In this document: one piece after another, positions 11,343 to 21,866 of the stretch
Numbering within the stretch: the first letter of the stretch is position 1
Layout of the letters: each line of letters begins with the position of its first letter
Origin: Adiantum capillus-veneris
Taxonomy: Eukaryota; Streptophyta; Polypodiopsida; Polypodiales; Pteridaceae
Length of the DNA stretch: 64,000 bases
Direction: 5' to 3'
Assembly (NCBI GenBank): GCA_014529385.2
Contig: CM043944.1
Location: forward strand, 47,346,768 to 47,410,767
The notes under the pieces: model-generated
What the model was told of the DNA's origin: nothing
What the model saw: only the letters and a program-made list of their open reading frames with translations
The model's database searches: none
Translations under genes and position numbers: made by a program

Positions 11343-12976
11343 GATGTAGATTCTGTTTTCGGAAGCTATTGAGTTGAAGCGCGTTCGTCGATGTGGAAGA
11401 GCTTTTGAGATGAATGTCCTTAGCCTCCTTCAGTCACTACAAAATCAAACAACATTGGCACAATAATTGCATTCTCATAAGCAATTAAAAAGCATATGCA
11501 GTTGTAGGCAGACAATTTGATTGGTAACAAAATTATAAACCATTTGTGAGCAATAAACATTAAATTGCAAAATAATCAAACGCATAAACAACTGTAAAGG
11601 TAAAAAATTAAACAAGTCTGGGGTCGCTAATTTAATGGTCGAAAGGCACTAAAGATCGACTATTAATACCATGGGTAAGCTTCTCAATTTTCTCTTGTCA
11701 ATTAAGTTGTTTAATCACGAGAGCCAAGTATTTCATGTTCGAGGGTCGACTAGAGGCTATACTTAGAAGACCTTGTAGTTAAGCTACGATAAAAGGAATT
11801 TCTCACGAAATCATCGCCTGACTCATTACTTTTTCTTTGACCCCCCAAAGTCTTTTCACAATGATTCCATTTTGATGTGTGTGCTTATTTTGTATGCCTT
11901 GGGTTTTTTGCTTTTCAAGGAAAAGCGCCCACATTGGGAACCTCTAGGACTCTAGTACCATAGGCGATACATGTGAGTGAAGTACCCCATCAAGCTGAGA
12001 TTTCTCTTCCAGCTTACGATTTTACATTGTGGCACTTTGATTTATTTTTTTTGTTTGTTTTCAGCAATTTAATTTTGTAACTTTGGGGGGTCATATAACA
12101 CTGTTACCCTCCCAAGGCTCATCACACTAGTAAACTCCCTTTATAATACTTAAGCTAAAGGTCAATAGGGATTAAGCCCACTAGAAATCCCTAGTACATT
12201 TCACACAATGCTGCCTAAATCGGATTAAGAACTTAAGTAACCATTGATTATTAGGAAGGCATTCCCCATGGTATTAAGAGAAGATCTCTGACTCCTAGCT
12301 TGGTCAAACTAGCTTAGTCGGACTGCTTGATTTTTAAATCTAGACAAGTGATTATGACAAAAAGTTACATTGAATTTAATGTTTGGTACTAAGCAAATGC
12401 GCTAAATATTATGCTACTAATCGCAATTAAAGCAGACAAACATGGATGCAAAAAGATAAGGGGCAATGCTAATGGATAAGAAACACCTGTTTGTGTTGAT
12501 GGTCGCGCTTGATTTGAAGTGTGAACGAGAGAAAGAGTCCATGAAGGTCCAAATCCTAACCACAACAACACGTTCTTGTACACACTAAGAAACACAAAGA
12601 ATACCTCTAGGAGGCACATCAGTGGAAAAAAAGAACTCTGCTAATCACTAAACTCTAAAACAGAAACACTCCTATCGTACGAATCTTATCCACCCTCCAT
12701 CACTCGCGTGATGAGGATAAAAATGTGTTTTATGACATAGGTTTCTGTTTCATTGTACCGGATGTGAATGTGTAGGTCTGGGCCAATGTTTTGACTTTTA
12801 TTGTGCATACGTGTTTGCTAATTGCTCTTTCTCTTTATTATTTTTGTTTTTTGTGAGGATAAGGCTTTATATGTACATTCCCTAAGATTGGGAGATTGAG
12901 AGGTCAGGGAGGAAGGTTGAGAGGGGAGTGAGTGAATGATGACTGTTAGCAAACACTCACCCCTTCCTTGGTTAGA
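11343..12976 (-). other. non-coding spacer of U
   Basis: No open frame above about 76 codons and no pol motif on either strand. Long non-coding spacers near the 3' LTR are common in Tat-type and in non-autonomous gypsy elements. Confidence 0.6.
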
Positions 12977-13490
12977 TCATACTGTTTGAAATGTGCTCGT
13001 CACCCTTTGAAACCAATTTTTCCAGTTGATAATAGGTGAGGATTCTTGCCAGTAGTTGTCTATTACCCTAGGTGCCTCGTCGAGTTGCAAGGGTGGTAAG
13101 GTACTCTCCCAGGATCGAACTTGAAGTGGTTCATTAGGTGATTCTTGAACATTGGGAGGTGTGGATTCTTTTGTAGCTTTATGGAGGTCCACTATTGTAG
13201 GTGGAGGTTGTGGAGAAGCTTTTACCTCTATGATGCATTACTTGAGGAGCTAGAAGCTTCATGGGACTCCCCCCTTCCTGAGCTAGGTGGAACAAATCGT
13301 TCTTTCTTTGGTACCCAACTAGCTTTGGAGCGGGTGTGTAGCACTCTGTAAATTTTTTCTTTCGTTGATCTTCAATTTGTTTTGGAGCCACAAGATTGGG
13401 CTCACATGGGCAAGGTGACAAGTAAGAACACAATCTATGTTTTGGCACCCAGATTTGATCATTTCCTTGATAGTAGCCTTGGGCTTCCAA
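12977..13490 (-). pseudogene. unrecognised pol-region remnant of U
   Basis: Two overlapping minus frames (13490-13179 and 13192-12977) are moderately open, rich in P, Q and S, with no RT or integrase signature. They follow the protease and are probably a decayed linker or gag-pol tail; function not assignable. Confidence 0.3.
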
Positions 13491-13775
13491 TAGTCGTTTA
13501 GGAATCCAATGCCACGTTCCTTACATTTCTTGGGGCGAGTGAGACGTTTCTTACAAGGCCTCTATTTTTTAGCACTAGCTATGGTCGCTAAAGAAGCTTT
13601 AGGGACCCACTTGTATGTTTTCTTTGTTATATGGGAATGAGTCTTATCAGAAGCTATATGCATTGCTTGTAGCATATTTAAGGGTACGAGCATTTCATCC
13701 CCCTCAGGTGTTACCTAAGTCGTCCCCATGTTTCCCCAAGTGTCTATGGTTGCTGCTAGGTGGACCCAATCCACA

Positions 13776-14198
13776 TTACGACTCGGTCATCCCAGGTAGT
13801 ACATCCATATAAGGAGAATCTTCCCCAACATCAGTGTCCGCTTTACACGTGTAGCAATACTGCAATGGGGCCGAGTGAACTGTGGTGTCAGATCTATGAT
13901 CATTTATAAACCTGTTTCCTAGAGGATGTGCTCGACCAGTCACAAGATCCACTCGAATGACAGAATCTTGGAACTGCAGGTAGACATGGTTTTTAGACCA
14001 GTCATGCACCATTTTTGCTTCCCTCATGAAAGGACGTCCTAAGATCATCTCCGATGCCATAGTGTGTTTGGAGAAATCCAAAACAATGAAGGTAATCCTT
14101 ATTTTATGTCCAAATACCTTGATCTTGAGATCTTCTAGCATAGACTTATTGGCCATCTTCACTACGATGGTTGTGGTTGCAATGTGAGGTCTTCCCAT
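13776..14198 (-). pseudogene. U protease C-terminal part
   Basis: Frame GRPHIATTTIVVKMANKS leads to LEDLKIKVFGHKIRITFIV, then EMILGRPFMREAKMVHDW, the conserved strand and ILGRP-FM loop of the aspartic protease/adjacent region of gypsy polyproteins. The active-site segment (ILDGGARVSIV) is at the C-terminal end of the gag frame at 14334-15107. The two halves are separated by a 125-bp tandem duplication that shifts the frame. Confidence 0.8.
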
Positions 14199-14333
14199 AG
14201 TTTCCCATCAATGAAGGTAATCTTTATTTTATGTCCAAATACCTTGATCTTGAGATCTTCTAACAATAGACTTATTGGCCATCTTCACTACGATGGTTGT
14301 GGTCGCAATGTGAGGTCTTCCCATAGTTTCCCA
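14084..14333. repeat. 125-bp tandem duplication across the U protease
   Basis: CAATGAAGGTAATC begins at 14084 and again at 14209; both copies run to TTTCCCATCAAT with about five differences. 125 is not divisible by 3, so it breaks the protease frame. Confidence 0.9.
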
Positions 14334-15107
14334 TCAATTTTTAGTCACAATGCTAACCCTAGCGCCACCATCAAGGATTCCATTCACAATTAATCCCTTA
14401 GTAGTGATTGGTATGGTCGCATTGGATTCATCACCCTCAAAGTATTGTCCCAACTTGTTAACATGTATTTCTATAACAAGGTTCTCATCTAGGTTGGGTT
14501 GTGGATCTAGGTGCTCCTCCTCTATTGGCATCTCCCCAACCCCATCCATCTGTGCAAATTGTGGTAGCCCAAACTTTAGTTCTCCATTGAGGAAGGCTCG
14601 AAGAGCTGAAACTAGCTCAGGGTCTTTATATAGTTTGGACATGATGGTGGTTCTAACTTCTGAAGACATGAAATCCATCAATTTGGCAATTTTTAACGAC
14701 ATCTTTTGGGCTTCAGTCCCTTGATGTGGGGAAGATGGGATCTCCATTTCTTCGATAGGATCAAGTAGTCCCTCTGTAAACATTCTTTCCATCCAGAAGT
14801 GGGTACGCCCACTTTCCCATGACTTTAAGTCACTTTCTTCTTGGATGACACTAGGTATGACTAAGGGTCTATGGACTTGGTGAGGTTGTTGTTGCGTAGG
14901 GAACACGGTGTCTGTAATCTGGATCTGCCTAGGTGCTGGTTCTAGATCCCTTTGGGTATCTTCTACCAAACTCCTTGATTGCTTGACTCACTCAATCTCC
15001 TCTGTAGGGTTTGGATAAGTTCCTATCTTCTTCTTGGATCCCTGCCGTTGTGGCTCATGAAGATCTTGTTTGTTGGTTTCTATCTTAGTGGTTGTTTTGG
15101 TCTCCAT
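14334..15107 (-). pseudogene. U gag-like protein with protease active site
   Basis: ATG 15107 opens METKTTTKIETNK. The frame has one TGA near 14985 (after PNPTEEIE) and then stays open to 14334. It encodes a charged, glutamine-rich N-terminus, a helical middle (AKLMDFMSSEVRTTIMSK) and ends with TTKGLIVNGILDGGARVSIV, the D-x-G-A active-site turn of a retroviral-type protease. No zinc knuckle is present, as in several Tat/Athila-type gag proteins. One stop and the downstream duplication make it non-functional. Confidence 0.72.
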
Positions 15108-15740
15108 GGTTTCACCTGAATCAGAATCCTCTTCAACGTAGTGTGATATAGCTTAAAATAAGCGTGTCACTCAGAGGGTCGCGGTGTGCTTTACAACACA
15201 ACGTTCGACACGTGAAGCTCTGTTGGTCCTCAAAAAACTCGATTTTTAACTACGTGTGAAGCTAAAATTCGTAATTTTAAAGGGCGATAGAGGCCTAAGC
15301 CTGAGCGTGAGCTTGGGATTAGGTCTGGGCTTGGGTCTGGGAGATATTCCCGATCCCGGCCCTACCTTTAATTTATTATTATTTTATTTTTTTTTAAGGA
15401 TAAGGTCGCCGCGGCCTGCGCGGGAGCACACACACACTCTACCTACCTACTTCCAACTAATACACCTACTGTTACACACTAACACACTCTATTAGCTCTC
15501 ATAGATCTACTTCCTACTTACTGTACATTACATTACACAGAACTAACAACCTTAATACTTACACCTTACACAAAGAAAAAACACAGTACCTTTGAAAACT
15601 CCATTAACAAATAAATACATAGTAGCAACTCAAAATCCTTCTTCTCAACACACACACACCCTCCTTCCTTACCTTTCCTACAATTGAAATTGCACCACAA
15701 AAGAAGCACAGAGTGCCATTCAAGCTTAGTGTATGGCATT

Positions 15741-15757
15741 CCCCTACAACGGTGCCA
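15741..15757 (-). promoter_or_regulatory. U primer binding site, tRNA-Asp-like
   Basis: Minus strand TGGCACCGTTGTAGGGG begins a few bases inside the LTR. It matches the plant tRNA-Asp site (TGGCGCCGTTGCCGGGG) at 14 of 17 positions. Confidence 0.65.
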
Positions 15758-15761
15758 AAAA

Positions 15762-16346
15762 TGTGCACGTATGTCGCACGTGTCAATGCAAGGAACTTGC
15801 CGATACACTGTGTGCGAGCCACAAATGGCTCCAAGGCTCAAGCACACAACAAGTCTAAACTAGTAAGCTCAAAGATGGCGTTGGTGTGTCACTCACCGCT
15901 CTATGCTTCATGTCGTGGAGGATTCCTCGTCGCGAAGAAGAGGGAGATGCCGCTACGCTGCGCTCAACCGCCTCACCGCCGTCGTGCCGCCACAATGCTC
16001 GATCGCACACTTTCTCTCTCTCTCTCTCACGCATACACATACACACACAAGGAGATGAAGAAGAAGAAGATGGATATGGAGCAAGAGCACTCTTCAATTG
16101 CACAAATGAGAGAATGAGTGAATTTTAGGTTTAGTTGACTTTTATATGAGCTCGCCCCATTCACACTTGGGCGCCCATGCTTAGCCAACTAATCCCTTGA
16201 ATGTTCCAGTTAGAGTGCGCCTCTCATCGACGATCACTCTTACCCTTTTCCTATTGGACCGACAAGCCTGGTACCTGACTCTACCAAGTAAATAATACAA
16301 CGTCCGTCGTAGGTGATAGGGTGTCCGTGAGCCGTGAGGGTTAACA
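15762..16346 (-). repeat. 5' LTR of U
   Basis: 585 bp, TGTGCACG...GTTAACA in plus view, near-identical to 10719-11330. It holds a CT/CA tract at 16010-16050 as its partner does. A minus-strand TATA-like stretch is present in the rc of TTTATATGAGCTC (about 16140). Confidence 0.9.
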
Positions 16347-16389
16347 TCTTGTGAGACAGAGGCATTCATGTCCATGCCGATAGGTTATG

Positions 16390-17160
16390 AGTTGGCATTG
16401 TGGTCATTTAGGTCACGTCAAATGTTGTGGCTTTCGTTTATGAGACAACAAAAGAGACATGGTTGTCTTTGAGATGTAGTTGATGCTCTTAGCTCAGTTG
16501 ATTTGACAACAATTGACATAGTAGATGCAGTGTCTGAGTACACGAGTGATAGGGATGTCACATTTGCTTCATCTTTTTCTCCTGATGTTCTTATGTCTTT
16601 GGATTTGCACTTCCTTCGCAGTGCTTGCTAGATGTGGATGCCACGTTTCATGTCACTCCACATCGTGACTGGTTTTGTAGTTATTCTAGCGGGATGCTTG
16701 GTAGTGTATGCTTGATTGGATAGTTTAGTGCATGACATAGTTGGTGCAAGAGAGGTGATATTGTCATTACCAAAAGGCGCATCATATGTGCTTAGACATG
16801 TGCATTATCTTCAAAACATGACAGTGAGTTTGATCTCAATTGATCAGCTCACAGATTGTGGATGCCATACTTCACTTTGAGAGCAATGTTTTACAATGCA
16901 TTTGGGTTCATTGGTCCTTGCAAGAGATGCCAAGGATAGCATGTTTTACCCTATGCACATGGATCATATTTGAGATGGCATGGTCTTGATTTTGTTGCTC
17001 AACAGGAGACAAGACATGTGTCTTTTGCAGATGAGTTTAGTGTCATGCAGGACATGTCTGTGGATATACAATTAGAGCAGCATTGCCCTAGTGAGATAAA
17101 GCAGGTAGATAGAGTGCGGATAGAGGTAGAGCGGGTCTACTCCCTAGAGACATAGACAAA
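16390..17160 (+). pseudogene. copia zinc knuckle, protease and pre-integrase remnant
   Basis: From 16399 the frame gives CGHLGHVKCC, a copia CCHC knuckle with a damaged last ligand. At about 16620-16720 it gives LLDVDATFHVTPHRDWF, the copia protease block (normally LDSGAT-H-T/M..W), with the D-S-G turn changed to D-V-D. At about 16765-16930 the string RHVHYLQNMTVSLISIDQL and GSLVLARDAK is the gag-pre-integrase domain. Several stops and frame changes separate these. Integrase catalytic core, RT and RNase H are missing before the 3' LTR. Confidence 0.82.
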
Positions 17161-17711
17161 TATTGACGACATGGAGTTCTTTGATATGCTAATGCTAGAT
17201 GCTGACATGGTTATGCCAGAACAGGTAGAGCATGGTACGATGGATGCAAGGACGGTTGTAGTGTTGAGCACTCCTGATTGATCACATCCATTTGTCTCTA
17301 GCCATGATGGTGCAAGGATTGCACATAGTGCAAAGGTGGCAGGTTAGCCGAGGTTGCACGTATTTCATCAAAATTTGGGAAACTCATGTATGACCTTTTG
17401 AGGTTGAGACCCAAGATAGCAGCTATAGTGGGAGCATTTTCAGTTGGCATTGTTAATTGGTTAGTGACTAACACTATCATGATGCATCATGGAGCTTTGC
17501 ATACCATACAAAGCTGTCTGCAATATTTACATGCAAGCTCTAGCGTGGATACGCACATCGCCTATCACTAGAGCCGATACGGCTGCATGTAGATCAATTG
17601 AGCGAGCCAGTGGGCATAGGTTGAGAGAGACTCTCACCTATCTTCTTGTACATAGTAGTAGTTTAGCTAGTAGCACCCACTTATTGACACATTCACCTTT
17701 AAGTGGGAGAT
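17161..17711 (+). other. decayed copia 3' interior
   Basis: Only short frames; ends with the polypurine tract AAGTGGGAGATT (17701-17712) next to the 3' LTR. Confidence 0.55.
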
Positions 17712-17907
17712 TGTTGGGGTAAAGGTGCTTTGTGTCTTGCCCAACTGCCCAAGGTTATCGATGCCTATCCACTTTTGTACATTCATACAGTGTTTTGGGA
17801 CCTGCTCACTCTTGGAGTCTCCCCACACATATCTCTGTGTTCGTATGTGTCTTCTTCCTCACCACATCGCACCCACGCACTCGCATGCTTCACACCGTGC
17901 ACTCACA
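17712..17907 (+). repeat. 3' LTR of copia element
   Basis: 196 bp, TGTTGGGG...CTCACA, partner of 7687-7889. Numerous differences between the two LTRs indicate an old insertion. Confidence 0.88.
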
Positions 17908-17984
17908 AAATTTGTACTTAAGCCTTGACACAAGCACAAAGTCTTTGCTTATAAGTGTGATCCTATGAGCAAATGCAATAGTTT

Positions 17985-18399
17985 TTGAAGAAATCTAATG
18001 ACATTCAATCTCAAATATGCTCTTCCACCTCGACAAACGAGCTTCATCTCACTAGCTTCCGAGGACGGAATTTACATCAGAAGGGTGGCATGTTAACCAC
18101 TTACAGACACCCTATCACCTTTGATGAATGCCTTATCACTTTATTTGAGTCATGGATTGGGCTTGTCGGTCCTATAGGTGCATGGGTGATCGCCGATGAG
18201 AGGCGCACAACTTATCTCATTTTTGCTATGACCGACCATTGTGGGCACCCATGTGTGAATGGGCCAGAATCATATAAAAGGTCCATTTTGACCTAAAATA
18301 CTCATTCTTGAGGTGCATGCTAAAGAAATGCTCTTGCTCTGCCTCTATGTTCTTCTCCATCGTGTACTCACGTGTGTGTGTGTGTGTGTGTGTATGCTT

Positions 18400-18453
<54 letters not shown>

Positions 18454-18658
18454 ATTGCGGCGGCATCGGCGGTTGAGCGCGGCGATGGTGGCTCCCTCTT
18501 CTTTGCGGCACGGAATCCTTCACGATGGTAAAGCATTGAGTGGTGAGTGACACACCATTGCCCCTTTGAGCTTACTAGGACATTCTAGTTGTGTGCTTGT
18601 AGCCATTCATGGCTCGCACATAGTGTTAGGCAACTTCCAAGCCTCCAACACGTGCAGT
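17985..18658 (+). mobile_element. U-family 3' end: interior tail, polypurine tract and LTR
   Basis: 17985-18090 matches the minus-strand interior of U next to its 3' LTR (GCTCTTCCAC..TCGAC, CTAGCTTCCGA, TTACATCAG). AGAAGGGTGGCA is the purine tract, and TGTTAACC at 18091 starts an LTR that stays related to U's to about 18658 (GCCATTCATGGCTCGCA, ACACGTGC). A TATA-like ATATAAAAGG lies at 18275. Orientation is opposite to U. The rest of the copy is missing. Confidence 0.78.
18372..18453. repeat. (GT)n and (GA)n microsatellites
   Basis: GT run 18372-18392 and GA run 18403-18453 inside the U-family LTR. Confidence 0.95.
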
Positions 18659-20061
18659 AAAAGCGCATAGTACCATATCCATCGCTATTGAAAAAAGCAA
18701 GGGCAGCGGCCCACTTTCAGCCAAAAAGCCTTCCGAACAACTTAGCTTGTTTCCTTTCCACTAGGTAAAAGCCGCAATTAGAAGCCAATGCATTTTGTTA
18801 GAATTAAAATGGTTCCCAACAATTGATACACATTTTAGATATGACGCAGTTTCAGCTCACTCAGACGTGAAAATGGCAGACATTGTGAGTGTTGAAGTGG
18901 TTCCCATACATCTTGTAGTACTTGTAGTACTACATCAATGTAGTGCTTTGAAGGCGCTCATGGATTCAAAATTCAATCTTGAGTGAGTTGATGATGCTTT
19001 GGTATCTAATTTCTATTTTGAAGTCATTGGAAACGCATTCATCAATCTTCTTACGCATGATCTTATGCGTTGCAGGAGCCTCTGAGTGATCCATCCTTTG
19101 GTTGGAGTCTCTCTCTCACACCCACAAAATGGATATTGATCAGAGGCTTGGAGGGGTGCGACTTGTGTGGGTAGACCTACCGACACATTGCAAACTTGAC
19201 GCTGGCATTGGTGGCATTCCACAATGGAATGTATTTATATCGAGCTCATCACCAGTGTGTTTACCCTAGCTGCAAAGTTCTTAATACCAAGTGGTACAAT
19301 AGTTGTGGCCTGTCGAGTAGACCACTTGACACTCGTACCGAGGAGGCTCACTTGTGTGATTTTTGCCATCTTTGTACCATCTTCCTTTGAATGTTTTCAC
19401 GCACATATGTTGTTATAGACGATTTCACAATCCAATAAGTTCTTAACCATTACTGTACGAGTTTCATGATAGATAGTGGTGTGTTTCTATTTTAAACATA
19501 AACCATGTTGCAGGTTGAGACCTTGGTGCTAGATTTGTTCACATGTAAAATTGAAGGCTTCCAGTTGTTCCATTATACAATTGTTAGGTTGGAGATGTGG
19601 CAACCAACAATGATGGTTTTGAATTCGACAGTGACATGATTTGAGAGCCATTGTAGGAGGTACCATGGATGGTAGACGACATTGGAGCACCCTTTTGGCC
19701 TAGAGTGGAGAAAAGAGCGAGTTCTTTGCTTAGTAAGTCAAGGACTGGTTGAAATCCCTATACATAGTTATCAATAAATTTTCCACTAATGTACTTGTTA
19801 TTCTACAAGTGGTTGTGGGTACATTCACGAAGGTTGGTGACACAGTTTTGGACTCTCTTGCTGGATACGACAGCTTGGCAATAGAGTGTGAGCATCTACA
19901 ACAACAATGTATCAGCATTTAGCGAGACCACAAATTGTTTTTGGCACAAGTTCAACCATAGTAGTGGCTTCCTAGTGGCCTAGAATCGACTCTTCATTTG
20001 GGCGAGGTTTCACGTTCAACACAGTCATAGCGAGCTCCATTGCCTTTACCACATCACCAGG
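18659..20061. other. no confident gene; possible protein remnant at 19110-19420
   Basis: Mostly short frames. Between 19110 and 19420 two adjacent plus-strand frames give GGVRLVWVDLPT, LDAGIGGIP and then ELITSVFTLAAKFLIPSGTI, which look protein-like (small-residue turn followed by a hydrophobic helix and strand) and may be one frameshifted gene remnant. I cannot name a family. Confidence 0.3.
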
Positions 20062-21459
20062 ACCTTAGGCAAGCTAGGGTTGTGCTTAAGGTGGGAACCC
20101 GACCCAAGCTTGAGGTGCTTGTCGAGCTTTGCTGACTAAGGCGCTTGAGGTGCTTGTTGTTCTTGTTGACTAAGGTGCTTGAGGTGCTTGTCGTGCTTGC
20201 TGACTAAGGTGCGTCAAGTGCCCGTCGTGCTGACGAAGGTGCTTCAAGTGCTTGCTGACTAAGGTGCTTAAGGTGCTTGTCATGCTTGATGATTAAGGTG
20301 TTTGAAATGCTTAAGGTACTTGGGGGCTAAGGTGCTTGAGGTACTTGAAGTCAAAGCAAGGCCTACAAAGGAGGGGGCGAGCCATGAGAGTAGGGGATGG
20401 GTTTGAGTGTCCACTCTCTCATCCAAAGGGCACCCCTTGTTCAAAGAGACAAAAGGGACACATGTCAAGCCCCTAGCTAGGTTTCCCTCATGGTGTGCCT
20501 AAAGTGTATTGGTTGACCCTTAGAGAGGTCAAATGAGAATTTATCTAATTAAATTAATTGTTTATGCATTTATCAAGTCCTCTCTCTCAAAAGGGAAAGG
20601 AGGACACTTGTCCAAGGACTACCTCTATTGCTAGTTGTGACCAAGGCCTGTGATTGGCTAGGATTGGGAGAGCCAAAGAGCTTCAATCAAGGGCAAAAAG
20701 AGGGGGTCAACCGAAGCAACTTGGGGGCTAGATTGAGGGGTATACTCTCTCCCACACACACACACTCACTCTCATTGTGTGAAGTGGTAAGTCCAAGAAC
20801 TCCATCTCCTTCTCCAAGCTTGTCAAGAAGTTGAGAGCCTACACCAATACTCTTGGCTATGGAATGCAAATCCAACCAGGAGCCATGCTCCAATGCTAAA
20901 GCTTGCAATCTTCTCTATCTTCATTACTATGCTATTATGCTATGCTAAGCAAGAAGAGTGATGATAAGTGAGGAACTATTTAATTCTCATAAGAGTGTTT
21001 CTTCTTTCTCTTCCCTACCCTCATTCCCTGCTAGCTCTCTCCACCTTCGAAGGTGTTTGAGACCTTGGGACTGAGGTGGGGGACAAGTTAATGCTTTCAT
21101 TTAGCTAAGTTACTGGCATAATTGTGGTGCATGAAGCTCTCTATCTTCATTGCACCATCAAGGTCTCGAGGAACACAAAGTTTGTATTGTATCAAGTCTC
21201 TCTTTATGGGAGAAATTATAATACAAAAGACTTTGGAGGGGGGACCGGCTTCGCATAAATCCGATCCTCAACTGTTGTCAAGTTCTCTAATTCTCTCTCT
21301 TACAAAGTATTATTCATGCCAAGTTAATTAGGTATAATGGTTATATTGCTACCTCTATTATAGTTCACCCTCTATTTTGTCAAAGTAGTCTCATAAAAAT
21401 GCTCACTACAGTTGTCTTAATTCCATTATTTTTAATGTTCATAGTCCATTTCCATTACA
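20062..21459 (+). repeat. 5' LTR of G2, left end missing
   Basis: Homology with the solo LTR at 36887-38405 starts abruptly at about 20062 (CCTTAGGCAAGCTAGGG), so the U3 tip is lost. It ends TTTCCATTACA at 21459, matching the 3' LTR end. 20110-20290 contains short tandem units built on GACTAAGGTGCTTGAGGTGCTTG. Confidence 0.85.
20105..20300. repeat. minisatellite in G2 U3
   Basis: At least four irregular tandem units of about 35 bp with the core CTGACTAAGGTGCTTGAGGTG. The related solo LTR at 36887-38405 carries a different tandem unit at the corresponding place (38040-38220). Confidence 0.7.
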
Positions 21460-21472
21460 TGGGTATCAAATC
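21460..21472 (+). promoter_or_regulatory. degenerate primer binding site of G2
   Basis: TGGGTATCAAATC follows the LTR end directly. It differs from TGGTATCAGAGC by one extra G and two substitutions, at the position where G1 has its primer site. Confidence 0.6.
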
Positions 21473-21866
21473 TATCGGTTTCTCTTTTCTTGCTTAGCAA
21501 GAGAGGTCCCTAAGTTTTCCATGAAAGGTTGGACCTATTCATTGCAATAGGGTAAGTGGGATAGGGATCTATTATCTTGGTTGAAAAGGACTTAGTTTGA
21601 GGTACATTGTTGGGAACTATAGTTTTAATAATGGAGTCTCTCGGGGCTTGCCTTTGGCTTAACCATTATTGAGCTACTAGTAAGCTCAATAGGAACCATA
21701 ATCAACCGAGCAATGTTAGACCCTCTCCACTATTCTTTGCAATCAACAGTCTCTAAACCATGGGTGTAGCTGCTTGAGAACTAAGTTTCAAAGGTAAAGA
21801 AGAGTAGCAACTAAGGTTTTTGAGGGTACCAAGGCACAAAGTATCTTATACATAAGTTTAATTAGC

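Larger units (their letters stand above)
10719..16346 (-). mobile_element. gypsy-type LTR element U with gag and protease only
   Basis: Terminal repeats (10719-11330 and 15762-16346, TGTGCACG...GTTAACA on the plus strand) flank a minus-strand interior. Next to the right LTR is a primer site resembling tRNA-Asp, and next to the left LTR is a purine tract GGAAGGGGGCA, so the element reads right to left. Gag and protease occupy 15107-13776. The remaining 2.4 kb towards the 3' LTR shows no RT, RNase H or integrase motif. The tRNA-Asp-like site and the protease style (ILDGGARVSIV) recall Tat/Athila-type gypsy elements. It lies inside a copia gag gene, but no 5-bp target duplication is present. Confidence 0.85.
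7687..17907 (+). mobile_element. Ty1/copia-type retrotransposon, degenerate, with nested element U
   Basis: Two direct terminal repeats (7687-7889 and 17712-17907) both begin TGTTGGGG(G)TAAAGG and end CTCACA. The left one is followed by a tRNA-iMet primer site and the right one is preceded by the purine-rich AAGTGGGAGATT typical of copia elements. Flanking 5-mers AAACT and AAATT differ by one transition and are a probable target duplication. Inside are a copia gag start, then element U, then copia zinc knuckle, protease and pre-integrase remnants. Integrase core, RT and RNase H are not visible, so the element was heavily deleted before or after U arrived. Confidence 0.85.
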
